From assembly GCA_018645325.1 (NCBI GenBank), contig JABGOU010000012.1, forward strand, positions 24,871 through 88,870: DNA of 64,000 nucleotides, in the 5' to 3' direction. Below the pieces are notes generated by a model. That model was given only the letters and a program-made list of their open reading frames with translations. It had not been told where the DNA came from and did not search any database. Positions 35,001-43,203 of the stretch are shown one piece after another. Each line of letters starts with the position of its first letter. The first letter of the stretch is position 1. The translations under genes were made by a program, and so were the position numbers. This DNA is from Desulfobacula sp. Lineage in GTDB: Bacteria; Desulfobacterota; Desulfobacteria; Desulfobacterales; Desulfobacteraceae.

Positions 35001-35831
35001 TTATAAAAGCTGAACATGAGATAAAATCGCATTTTGAAGCCCGTTTTTGACTGCGGCAATCACATCAGGATAAACAATTCCTTTTTTTTCATCCATATAC
35101 ACCTTGGACACTTCAGTGGGAAGGACAAGAATTCGGTCATCCATATTGCAAAGACGTCTGCAAAATTCTGCTTTGCCTGAGAATACATGGTTTTCCGCTA
35201 CATCGGTTTTTATGCCTGGCAAAGATATGTTGCCAAGCTGTTCCAGCCATAATGAGATGGCTTGTTTCCATTTTGATTTGTCCAGAAGGGCTGTGCCAAG
35301 ATTAAAAACAGGAGGTGATACAATCCCCTTTTCCTTTTGGCGTGAAATATTATAGGAATGAATATCATATATAATACAGATGCCAAAGCGATCCAGAATT
35401 CTTGCAATACAGGTTTCCATAAATTTGTAAAATGATTCATAACTTTTTAAGCTTTTTTGATTCATTTCAGGGGTTGGCGAGGTCTTGTAAACCTGTGTGC
35501 CCCAGAACCTTTCAGGTGTGAGGGGCAAGGCTAATTCCCGGGACCGGTTAAGATCATATACAGACCGTGATTCAAGAGCCCAGACTGCATTGCAAAGTGT
35601 CTTTATCATCAGTTCGGTACCTGTATCTTCTTCAAATTGTCGCTGGTTGGAATCAAGCGCCATTAAAGGCCGAAGTTCCTCCCTGACATGGTGTCCGGCA
35701 TGGATGGCAGTGGCAATGAATGGAAGAGAAAAATCAAGGTGATAGGCAAAGCCTCCCAAAGGGTCTGTTCCCTGAATCATCGTGTCAGACAATGAGTTAC
35801 CTCCTTTTTTTGTGTTCGACATTGATGGCAT
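35001..35831 (-). CDS. N-formylglutamate amidohydrolase-like protein
   Basis: A 276-aa protein of the N-formylglutamate amidohydrolase (HutG-like) family, zinc-dependent hydrolases related to carboxypeptidase-type enzymes. Recognisable stretches are IATAIHAGHHVREEL (metal-binding start), YDLNRSRE, IIYDIHSYN and a late glutamate region (LPTEVSKVYMDE). No histidine-degradation gene (hutH, hutU, hutI) is nearby, so a classical Hut role is unlikely. Its ATG overlaps the TAA of the ATP-grasp gene (TAATG at 35831), so it is the translationally coupled last gene of a four-gene operon. It may hydrolyse or trim a glutamate-containing amide made by its neighbours. Confidence 0.8.
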   Translation of the reverse strand: MPSMSNTKKGGNSLSDTMIQGTDPLGGFAYHLDFSLPFIATAIHAGHHVREELRPLMALDSNQRQFEEDTGTELMIKTLCNAVWALESRSVYDLNRSRELALPLTPERFWGTQVYKTSPTPEMNQKSLKSYESFYKFMETCIARILDRFGICIIYDIHSYNISRQKEKGIVSPPVFNLGTALLDKSKWKQAISLWLEQLGNISLPGIKTDVAENHVFSGKAEFCRRLCNMDDRILVLPTEVSKVYMDEKKGIVYPDVIAAVKNGLQNAILSHVQLL

Positions 35832-36820
35832 TATTCAATATTGTATCGGGATAAAGCCGAGCTTACGATATGGTCGATGAGTTTTCGATAATCTTCCATT
35901 GGGCCGTGGGAAGAGGGATAGTTCAGGGAAAATATCTGTGGACTCCAGCTTTTCACAGGCTTTAATCCCGGTATCCCGTTTACTTCAATTATTTTCATTT
36001 TATCATCGGCATCAAGACGCATGTCAGCCCTGACATGGTCCAGGCAGTTCAATGCTTCCATGGCCTGGCGGCAAAGTTCAATCAGTTCTTCTTTTTTTTG
36101 CAAAACAGGTTTTATCTTTGTAACGCCAACTCCTCTTAAATCACTTCTCAGGATAGGATATTTACCATACATGGAAGGATCAACCACGACTTTTCCGGGT
36201 AAAAAGACTTGATGCGCGCCATTGCCCAGCATCAACACCGTGTATTCATCTCCTGGAAGGTATTCTTCCACTAAAGCCGGCTGTTCAAACCCGTTTTCAA
36301 TATAATCTATTCTTTTTTTCAACTCTTCAGGTGAATTGACAACGCTTTCATCGCTGATGCCCACAGATCTGGACTCATAACTGGGTTTGACAAAAGCAGG
36401 ATAAACAATGTCGGGAAGGGCATCACTGCTTGTAAGCTGGTAATGGTAGGGGACTGAAATTTTTTTGCGGTTCAATATCTTATGGGTGGTGGTTTTATGG
36501 ATCAGGTTTTTCATGGTTTGTGCGTCTGGTCCGATATAGGGGATGCCTTTATCATCTAAAACATCGGCAACCCATTTTTCATCCCCCTTGTTCATGCCTA
36601 TGGTCTCTGATTTTTCAGAGATATGATAAAGAGCGCTCCAGGCAATATCAAACCTGTTTTTTTCAAGGCTTGAGTAAAACTCTGCCATATTGTTGACAAA
36701 GGCGATCTGCGCACTTTTTCCTGAGTCATCAATTGCCTGTTTAATACTTTGGGTGACCTTAAGATCCCCCCAGCCCTGGGCATCACCTGCCGGGCCTGTT
36801 ATTAATAATATTTTTTTCAT
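35831..36820 (-). CDS. D-alanine-D-alanine-ligase-like ATP-grasp enzyme
   Basis: A 329-aa ATP-grasp ligase. An N-terminal Rossmann-like part (MKKILLITGPAGDAQGWGD) is followed by ATP-grasp motifs YPAFVKPSYESRSVGIS, VEEYLPGDEYTVLMLG, and a metal-binding end VRADMRLD with KIIEVNGIPGLKP. The arrangement is that of D-Ala-D-Ala ligases, but the context (racemase and CapA upstream, amidohydrolase downstream, no murein genes) suggests ligation of another amino acid, possibly D-Glu or D-Asp made by the racemase. AAAGG lies before the ATG. True Ddl function cannot be excluded. Confidence 0.82.
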   Translation of the reverse strand: MKKILLITGPAGDAQGWGDLKVTQSIKQAIDDSGKSAQIAFVNNMAEFYSSLEKNRFDIAWSALYHISEKSETIGMNKGDEKWVADVLDDKGIPYIGPDAQTMKNLIHKTTTHKILNRKKISVPYHYQLTSSDALPDIVYPAFVKPSYESRSVGISDESVVNSPEELKKRIDYIENGFEQPALVEEYLPGDEYTVLMLGNGAHQVFLPGKVVVDPSMYGKYPILRSDLRGVGVTKIKPVLQKKEELIELCRQAMEALNCLDHVRADMRLDADDKMKIIEVNGIPGLKPVKSWSPQIFSLNYPSSHGPMEDYRKLIDHIVSSALSRYNIE

Positions 36821-36861
36821 TTAATAAAAAAACCTTTCAATATAGGGTGTGCAAACTATTT

Positions 36862-37794
36862 TTAAATTTCAAACAGATCCGGATTCCATTCATAGGCGGC
36901 CAGGGCCTTGACAGCTTCAGGAGAAACATCTTTCAAGAGCCTTACATAGGCATCAATTCTTCTGGGTTCCCAAAAGACTCTGGACATCACACGCATGTCA
37001 ATGTCAGGAGAAAAAGCATCTGTTTTATCCGGGTGTAGAATTTCAGGGTCATAAATTACATGATCAGCCATTCTCTGGTTGGGATTGAGAATTTTGACCG
37101 CATCTTTTATATGACTGGACAATGCGGTTTGAAAAAGATCTTTACAATATCCGAAATGGGTACAGCAAAGAGCGGCATATAAAGTTCCACACGATTGTTG
37201 TATTTTTGAAACCGCCATTGAAACATTGGTATGGATCATTTTTGAAACATCAGGGCTAAAAGGGTCTCTCTCAATTTTACCGGCAAGATTTGTGCATCCC
37301 TGATTGGTAATTCGGTTGGGGCTAATACCCATTTTAACAAGCTGGTTTTGATGGGATTTTTCAGCAATGGTGGTGGGTGTGCCAAATATAACCACCTGGC
37401 TGTCCGGATCTGATATAAGATTTTTGTGGATTAGTTGAACCCCATGGTCCACAATACCGGAAACCTTAGGTTTTGTGTGTTGACTATAAGACGTAAATGG
37501 ATAAATCACTGAAAGTGTATTGCAGGCAATGAGAATGATGTCCGGCTTAAAGGTTTCCATGGTATTCATAGCATTGTTAAAAATCCCGGCCTTTTGATCC
37601 ATGGTGTTTAAATGATTATATCCTCTGTTTGGTTCAGGCCAGGCATTGAAATAGACCATTGAGACATATTTCCAGGGTGAGGATTTTTTAAGATGTGCCG
37701 CAATCAGGGCAAATACAGAAAAACCCCCCAGCCCTGAATCCGTTACCAGAATGGTTTTCCCGGAAGATTCTTTTTCGTTTTCGAAAGGATTCAT
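36862..37794 (-). CDS. Aspartate/glutamate racemase-family protein
   Basis: A 310-aa member of the Asp/Glu racemase superfamily, with both catalytic cysteine regions: ACNTLSVIYPFTSY in the first half and CCTHFGYCKDLF in the second; TDSGLGGFSV is the N-terminal MurI-like signature. It is longer than MurI (~265 aa), with a C-terminal ~60-residue extension (DKTDAFSPDIDMRVMSRVF). As a racemase it would supply D-glutamate or D-aspartate; given its neighbours it is probably dedicated to this operon rather than to murein. It begins 5 nt after the CapA-like gene. Confidence 0.8.
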   Translation of the reverse strand: MNPFENEKESSGKTILVTDSGLGGFSVFALIAAHLKKSSPWKYVSMVYFNAWPEPNRGYNHLNTMDQKAGIFNNAMNTMETFKPDIILIACNTLSVIYPFTSYSQHTKPKVSGIVDHGVQLIHKNLISDPDSQVVIFGTPTTIAEKSHQNQLVKMGISPNRITNQGCTNLAGKIERDPFSPDVSKMIHTNVSMAVSKIQQSCGTLYAALCCTHFGYCKDLFQTALSSHIKDAVKILNPNQRMADHVIYDPEILHPDKTDAFSPDIDMRVMSRVFWEPRRIDAYVRLLKDVSPEAVKALAAYEWNPDLFEI

Positions 37795-37799
37795 TGAAA

Positions 37800-39056
37800 T
37801 TATCCTGTATTTTTATGATCATCTGTTTTTCGGGTTAACCACTCTTTGATCAAGCGTCGTGACCACTCAGGGGAAGAGTCAAGTTTTCCTTCCACAATAT
37901 GCGTTAAAAAATCTTTCCAATGGTGATAATGCTGTCGGGTTGTCAGTCTGTTGCGAAACATTGCCGCTCCTTTTTGAGGCTCTGTTTTTATTTTTTCCAT
38001 GATCATGGATATTTCATTAAAAAAGCCCTCAATGCCATAGAAGTGCAGAAAACCATCCCATGCCACTTCCAGGTGTTTGTCATCTTGTAATGGCAATGAG
38101 ATTTCTTTAAATTTATCCCGGAAAGGTTTCAACTCAGCCCCTTTTACACAGGACAGCCCAAGATCATGTATTTTATATGGAACAAGCTCAAGGGAGACAA
38201 GAGCGTCTTTATTGATCCCCAGGTTTACAAGATAGCCTAACTTTCGATAGTAAAGGTCGGTAGGTTGATAAAAAGCAAAATTTCCCAGGCTGTAAATAAT
38301 GGGCGTATTCTTATAAAATTGAATGCCCTGGGGAACATGGGGGTGATGGCCTATAACAATATCTGCCCCTGCTCTTACCATCTTTTGAAAGGCCCGGGCA
38401 ACATAAGGCGGCGGAAAAGGGATATATTCAATACCGCAATGGGAAATGACAATGATGAAATCCACTTTTGATTGAAGTGCTTTTATGGTATCTTCAACTT
38501 TTGACAGATCCCAGCCCATAACCCCGGGTCCTTTCCCTGCAAAAGTGAGATCTTCTCCTTCGCTGAAATTGACAATGGCAATTTTAGTATCCTTAACATT
38601 TATCACAAGGGGGGCAGCAGCTTCTTTAATGGACATTCCTGCACCAGTCCACTGAACATGATTCCGGTTTAAAACATCCAGGGTATCTTCAAACGCATCA
38701 AGCCCATAATCAAACACATGGTTGTTTGCCAGGGTGACCACATCAAAGGGGACAGCTTTCAAGGCCTTGATGTGGCGCTGTTCACCTTTGAATACAGCAC
38801 CGCTTTTAAAAACGGGCGCGCCCCTGTCACTCAAGGGGGACTCAAGATTTGCAATGGATAGATCCGTTGATCTTAAAATGGGAAGAAGATCGCCATAAAC
38901 GGATTCAGGAGAGGTTTCCATGATCTCCTTGAACATGCGAATGGGAGCCCAGTCACCGGCAATGGATATTTTTATAACCTCTTTTCCGGTATCAGAAGTG
39001 GTTTGTTCGGCTGCCCAGGCTCCTTTTTCCCAGTCAAATGATGATATTGTCGGCAT
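37800..39056 (-). CDS. CapA-like (poly-gamma-glutamate synthesis-type metallophosphatase fold) protein
   Basis: A 418-aa CapA-family protein: ISIAGDWAP, SIANLESPLSDRG, TLANNHVFDYG, IIVISHCGIEYIPF, IVIGHHPHVPQG and IIYSLGNFAFY are the family's consecutive motifs and resemble metal-binding sites of calcineurin-like enzymes. Unlike capsule CapA/PgsA it has no N-terminal membrane anchor or signal peptide and would be cytoplasmic. No CapB or CapC (PgsB, PgsC) ligase genes are present, so classical poly-gamma-glutamate capsule synthesis is not supported. It has a strong AAGGAGAG ribosome site and leads the four-gene minus-strand operon. Confidence 0.85.
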   Translation of the reverse strand: MPTISSFDWEKGAWAAEQTTSDTGKEVIKISIAGDWAPIRMFKEIMETSPESVYGDLLPILRSTDLSIANLESPLSDRGAPVFKSGAVFKGEQRHIKALKAVPFDVVTLANNHVFDYGLDAFEDTLDVLNRNHVQWTGAGMSIKEAAAPLVINVKDTKIAIVNFSEGEDLTFAGKGPGVMGWDLSKVEDTIKALQSKVDFIIVISHCGIEYIPFPPPYVARAFQKMVRAGADIVIGHHPHVPQGIQFYKNTPIIYSLGNFAFYQPTDLYYRKLGYLVNLGINKDALVSLELVPYKIHDLGLSCVKGAELKPFRDKFKEISLPLQDDKHLEVAWDGFLHFYGIEGFFNEISMIMEKIKTEPQKGAAMFRNRLTTRQHYHHWKDFLTHIVEGKLDSSPEWSRRLIKEWLTRKTDDHKNTG

Positions 39057-39400
39057 ATTGGCTCTCCTTTAAAGGCTTTTTATTATCATAAAAAACAATT
39101 AAAGCATAGTGGATTAAATCGTGCCGGCAGGGCTAACGCATGTAAACAATATTTTGCTCTGCTGTCCGCTACAATGATTGTAATTGTCGGCACAGCAACT
39201 AGTTCAGGTCAGTTTGCCTTGGATGAGCATTTTGGGACCTGTCAACATGTCCCATCCAGCGAAGGAAAGGTAAACTGACCTGAACGGGTATGGAGTAATC
39301 TAAAAAAAAGTTACATGCGATTGCCCTGATCGTGCCAGCAGACGATATCATGCTCTATTTAATCAAAATGTCACAATTGGCAAAATGGGTAAATACCGAT
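39057..39400. repeat. Nested palindromic element in a gene-free region
   Basis: Inner arms 39202-39220 and 39267-39285 pair over 19 bp (one G-T-type mismatch; GTTCAGGTCAGTTTGCCTT), enclosing a second hairpin (GGGAC/GTCCC). Outer arms 39128-39145 and 39311-39329 also pair imperfectly (CAGGGC and GCATGTAA blocks). No reading frame is apparent. Nested inverted repeats of ~200 bp suggest a non-autonomous mobile element or a structured RNA upstream of the CapA operon. Confidence 0.6.
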
Positions 39401-40954
39401 TTAGGGCATTATAAAAAATTCAATATTGGAATAATCACTGTTTCCAGAACTATTGTAAGCCTTTAATGCAATGTAATATGCTGCCCCGGAAAATAGATTG
39501 TAACTGGCCGATGTTATGGCTCCAAGATCAGCACTCTCCACGGGAGAGCCACTTGGATAAGGAGCATAGAATAATGTATAACCTGTTGCTCCCGGTACAT
39601 CGCTCCAGGAGATAGCAAGATCATTCCCAAAAGCTTGCATAGTAAAAACCGGTGCATCAGGAGCAGGAGTCCCGGAACTTTGTGAAGGTGCGGCAAGATA
39701 AAGCAAATTATATGTTTCAGTATCATTATAGAGGTCATAAACATTGCCTGTCCGAATTACTTCTTGACCCATAATATATACTTCAGAGCTGGTTAAGGAT
39801 ACGTGAAGCCATAGTTTGTGCATTTCTCCGTTGTTCGTAGATTGAGGGTATAAATTACTTATGTTCCATTGCCCGCCATTTAAAACAGCATACCGGATCT
39901 GTCCGTCTTTGGTATAGTTCCAGCCGTTTTGATTGTGGGAAGAAGCAAGATCAGAGAACAGGATGTGCGGTTGATCCTGGGCATCAAAAACAAGTTGTGC
40001 ATTAACTCCTGTATAAATGTTGCCGTCGCTTCCAGAATAATTGTCATCTGTTTCAGCAACCACCACTTGATTCCAGGTGTTTGGACCCGAGCGTGTGATG
40101 AATCTTAGTTTGGCATAGGTCACAGAACCTGTAACTGCGTGTCCCATTTCTGTTCCCACGATGGAGGGATTGCCCTTAGTATTCAGAGCAATGGCCGGAT
40201 TCTCTGCAGGCCAGTAATCAATATCCTGATCCTTGTAAATATCTTCATAAGCCCATGTTCCTGATGTATTGGTGAGATATCGTGTCTCATACAGGGTTGA
40301 ATAGACCACATGGGCATTGCTGCTTTTGTCTATGGCCATATCCGGAACACCCCGGATGGATATCTTCATGCCAAAGATGTTGACATGGGTATCTGGTATT
40401 TCGTCAACGATTGATGGTGCACTGGACCAGGTTCCACCTTTGTTGGATATATAATATATGGAATAGTCACCGGAGCTAAGGACGTGAAAAACGTCATTAC
40501 CGTCTACATCAACAGCAATTGCCTGATTGCTGAGTGTAGGATAAGCAGTGTTATCCAGGGTGAATACCGTTTCTTTTTCCCAGGCATCGTTATTTTTATA
40601 GAAATGGACAATATCCTGTGATTGAGTGGTAAAAACATGGGGTTTGGACTGTGAGTCATAGACTATGCAGGGTGTACCATAATATCCGGAGTAAAATTCA
40701 GTTATGGTTTCTCCGGCCGATGGGCTGCCGGCCTGAACATATTTGTACATGATATCGTTTTTACCAGAATCCTTGTACACCAGGCCAATCGTTGCGTCGG
40801 GGGCATAGCTTGCGTTAAAAACAAATGTATAGTCCAGAGAATGCAAAGTCTGGGTATTCAAATTCAACCCGGCAAAACATAGGTTGAAACTCAAAAATGT
40901 AAAAAAAATGATTACCAATAAAAAATGATAAAATTTTTCTAGATGGGACAACAT
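39401..40954 (-). CDS. Secreted protein with beta-propeller-like repeats and C-terminal fibronectin type III domain
   Basis: A 517-aa exported protein. Residues ~10-28 are a signal peptide (FLLVIIFFTFLSFNLCFAG). The next ~390 residues hold repeated strands of the type seen in sialidase- or BNR-like propellers (PCIVYDSQSKPHVFTT, AQLVFDAQDQPHILFSD, PAIALNTKGNPSIVGTEM), each an xxDxxxxPHV/I pattern. The last ~90 residues read as a fibronectin III fold (PDAPVFTMQAFGNDLAISWS; AYYIALKAYNSSGNSD). It has no membrane anchor. Function is unknown: surface adhesion or carbohydrate recognition are guesses. Confidence 0.75.
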   Translation of the reverse strand: MLSHLEKFYHFLLVIIFFTFLSFNLCFAGLNLNTQTLHSLDYTFVFNASYAPDATIGLVYKDSGKNDIMYKYVQAGSPSAGETITEFYSGYYGTPCIVYDSQSKPHVFTTQSQDIVHFYKNNDAWEKETVFTLDNTAYPTLSNQAIAVDVDGNDVFHVLSSGDYSIYYISNKGGTWSSAPSIVDEIPDTHVNIFGMKISIRGVPDMAIDKSSNAHVVYSTLYETRYLTNTSGTWAYEDIYKDQDIDYWPAENPAIALNTKGNPSIVGTEMGHAVTGSVTYAKLRFITRSGPNTWNQVVVAETDDNYSGSDGNIYTGVNAQLVFDAQDQPHILFSDLASSHNQNGWNYTKDGQIRYAVLNGGQWNISNLYPQSTNNGEMHKLWLHVSLTSSEVYIMGQEVIRTGNVYDLYNDTETYNLLYLAAPSQSSGTPAPDAPVFTMQAFGNDLAISWSDVPGATGYTLFYAPYPSGSPVESADLGAITSASYNLFSGAAYYIALKAYNSSGNSDYSNIEFFIMP

Positions 40955-41038
40955 AGACTATCCTCCATTTATAAATATATCATAAACTAAAAATACTTTA
41001 TGAAGCGACAGCAAGTTTTGGCGGTTACCGGTCAGGCA

Positions 41039-41488
41039 CTATTCAACCTTGTGCCAGGTCTGGGTTCTGAAGAAAAAGGCAATATAGCCTCGCACCATAA
41101 GTTTTCCATCTTTAATCCATAATTTGCAAGTATAAATTTTTCCTTCTTTGGGATCCAAAATGGTGCCGCCTGAGTATCCATTGCTTCTTTTAGTAATATC
41201 TTTAATAATGACCATCCCTTTTGTGGGCTGGTTTTTACGGACATCATCATCCGGGCACTTATCACAAACAGGATCAGGGTCTTCCCCTGGTTTTCGAAAC
41301 AATTCTTTTATCTGGCCGAAATATTTCCCATCTTTTTCATAAATCTGCACAATAGACTTAGGTTCACCGGTTTTATCGTCAATGGTTTTCCATTTTCCTA
41401 CAATGGAATTGTCCTGGGCAAAAGACGAAGCAATAAAACAAAAGAAAAAAAGAACAGGTAAAACAGAAAGTTTAAGCATGATTTTCAT
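41039..41488 (-). CDS. Exported DUF2147-family protein
   Basis: A 149-aa protein with a signal peptide (MKIMLKLSVLPVLFFFCFI, ending SSFA) followed by a small lipocalin-like barrel typical of DUF2147: IVGKWKTIDDKTGEPKSIVQ, FGQIKELFRKPGEDPDPVCD, GYSGGTILDPKEGKIYTCKL and LMVRGYIAFFFRTQTWHKV. CDKCPDD gives a cysteine pair. The family occurs in many Gram-negatives and has no settled function. The ATG at 41488 has GGAG upstream and starts the signal peptide, so the 25 further in-frame residues are excluded. Confidence 0.82.
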   Translation of the reverse strand: MKIMLKLSVLPVLFFFCFIASSFAQDNSIVGKWKTIDDKTGEPKSIVQIYEKDGKYFGQIKELFRKPGEDPDPVCDKCPDDDVRKNQPTKGMVIIKDITKRSNGYSGGTILDPKEGKIYTCKLWIKDGKLMVRGYIAFFFRTQTWHKVE

Positions 41489-41657
41489 AGACAGTCTCCA
41501 ATGAGTTAAAATAAAAAAATAAACACTGTTATTGTTCTTAGCCCCCTGTTTTTTTGGTGTCAAGGAAAAAATATAAAGAAAGGCATATGTAAACTTAACC
41601 TATGCCTTTCTTTATAGCAGTCGAATAACTTAGGACCACAAATTCCATCTGCAGTCC

Positions 41658-43202
41658 TTAAAGGTTTTCAGGTTTTACAACTGGATGTTCCTTTAAGTAT
41701 TCCAATCTGTTTAACCCATTAATATAGGCCAGGGCACTGGCCGTAATGATATCCGGATCAGCTCCTTTGCCTAATGCTACGATACCGTCTTCCTGCAGCC
41801 GGACAGTTACTTCACCCTGGGCATCTGTTCCTTCGGTTAAAGCTGAAATGGTAAACCTTAAGAGCTCTGATTTGGTGTTGGTCAGTTTGGATATAATATT
41901 GTATACGGCATCAATGGGTCCGTTCCCTTCTGTTGCCCCCTGGGCCTTTCGGCCATTGATATTCAGTTGGACACTGGCCGTGGGAAAAACCGTGTTACCG
42001 GATAATACATGGATATATTCAAGACTGAAAACTTCTGAACTTCTCAATATTCCTTCGTTAATCAGGGCCTCGATGTCCTCATCCTGGATGCTTTTTTTCT
42101 TGTCAGCCAGGTTTTTGAATTTTTGAAAAACTTTATCCAATTCTTCTTTTGAAAGATTGTATCCCATTTCCTGGATGTGAGAATTTAAAGCATGACGGCC
42201 TGAATGTTTTCCTAAAACAAGATTGTTTTTGCTAAGACCAATGGTCTCAGGCTTCATGATTTCATAGGTCATGGGATTTTTCAATACACCATCCTGATGA
42301 ATACCGGCTTCATGGGCAAAGGCATTGGCACCTACAATGGCCCGGTTGGGTTGGACAAGGATTCCTGTGATCATACTGACCAGGCGGCTTGTGGGATAAA
42401 TCCTTTTAGTGACAATGGAGGTGGTCTGGGGAAAAAAATTGGGTCTTGTTGCAAGAGACATGACCACTTCTTCAAGTGAAGTGTTCCCGGCTCTTTCTCC
42501 GATACCGTTGATGGTGACTTCAACCTGCCTGGCTCCGGCTTTTATGGCAGCAAGGGTATTGGAAGTGGCAAGCCCAAGATCATTATGACAATGAACACTC
42601 AATACAGCCTTATCCATATTGGGTGTGTTTTCCATGACATATTTGACTAGTTCGGCAAATTCTTCAGGAATCGCATATCCTACCGTGTCTGGAAGATTTA
42701 CAGTGGTGGCGCCGGCATCAATAACTGCCTCAAATACCTTGCATAAAAATGGAGGATCACTTCTTGAACCGTCTTCTGCTGAAAATTCAACATTATCCGT
42801 GTAGGATGCAGCAAGTTTAACAGATTTGACTGCCTGTTCAAGTACCTGAGAAGGCTCCATTGAAAGTTTATATTTCATGTGCAGTTCAGATGTGGCAATA
42901 AAGGTGTGGATTCTTGGGTGTGCCGCATCTTTTATGGCTTCCCACCCCTTTTTTATATCGTCTTCATTGGTCCGGCAAAGAGCTGCAACCTGGGAAATTT
43001 TAAGCGTTTGGGCAATTTTTTTTACAGCTTCAAAATCTCCCTCTGATGCTGCGGGAAAACCTGCTTCGATAACATTAACGCCCAATTTTTCCAGCTGGGT
43101 GGCAATCCTCAGTTTTTCAGCCTTGTTCATGCTGGCTCCAGGTGATTGTTCGCCATCTCTTAATGTTGTGTCAAAAATAATAATCTGGCTATCTTGTTTC
43201 AT
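41658..43202 (-). CDS. leuA: 2-isopropylmalate synthase
   Basis: A 514-aa enzyme that condenses 2-oxoisovalerate and acetyl-CoA, first step of leucine synthesis. Catalytic TIM barrel: FDTTLRDGEQSPGASM, LSVHCHNDLGLATSN (metal histidines), NGIGERAGNTSLEEVVM, then the C-terminal LeuA regulatory domain (EGNGPIDAVYNIISKLT) that binds leucine. It starts 1 nt after the cimA stop with AAGG upstream. It is the last gene of ilvD-ilvB-ilvN-cimA-leuA; leuBCD are not in the window. Confidence 0.95.
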   Translation of the reverse strand: MKQDSQIIIFDTTLRDGEQSPGASMNKAEKLRIATQLEKLGVNVIEAGFPAASEGDFEAVKKIAQTLKISQVAALCRTNEDDIKKGWEAIKDAAHPRIHTFIATSELHMKYKLSMEPSQVLEQAVKSVKLAASYTDNVEFSAEDGSRSDPPFLCKVFEAVIDAGATTVNLPDTVGYAIPEEFAELVKYVMENTPNMDKAVLSVHCHNDLGLATSNTLAAIKAGARQVEVTINGIGERAGNTSLEEVVMSLATRPNFFPQTTSIVTKRIYPTSRLVSMITGILVQPNRAIVGANAFAHEAGIHQDGVLKNPMTYEIMKPETIGLSKNNLVLGKHSGRHALNSHIQEMGYNLSKEELDKVFQKFKNLADKKKSIQDEDIEALINEGILRSSEVFSLEYIHVLSGNTVFPTASVQLNINGRKAQGATEGNGPIDAVYNIISKLTNTKSELLRFTISALTEGTDAQGEVTVRLQEDGIVALGKGADPDIITASALAYINGLNRLEYLKEHPVVKPENL

Positions 43203-43203
43203 T

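Noticed and set aside
35001-35831. Histidine-utilisation role (hutG) for the amidohydrolase
   Set aside because: No other hut gene is near, and the gene is translationally coupled to an ATP-grasp ligase.
37800-39056. Poly-gamma-glutamate capsule operon
   Set aside because: CapB and CapC are missing and the CapA-like protein has no membrane anchor.
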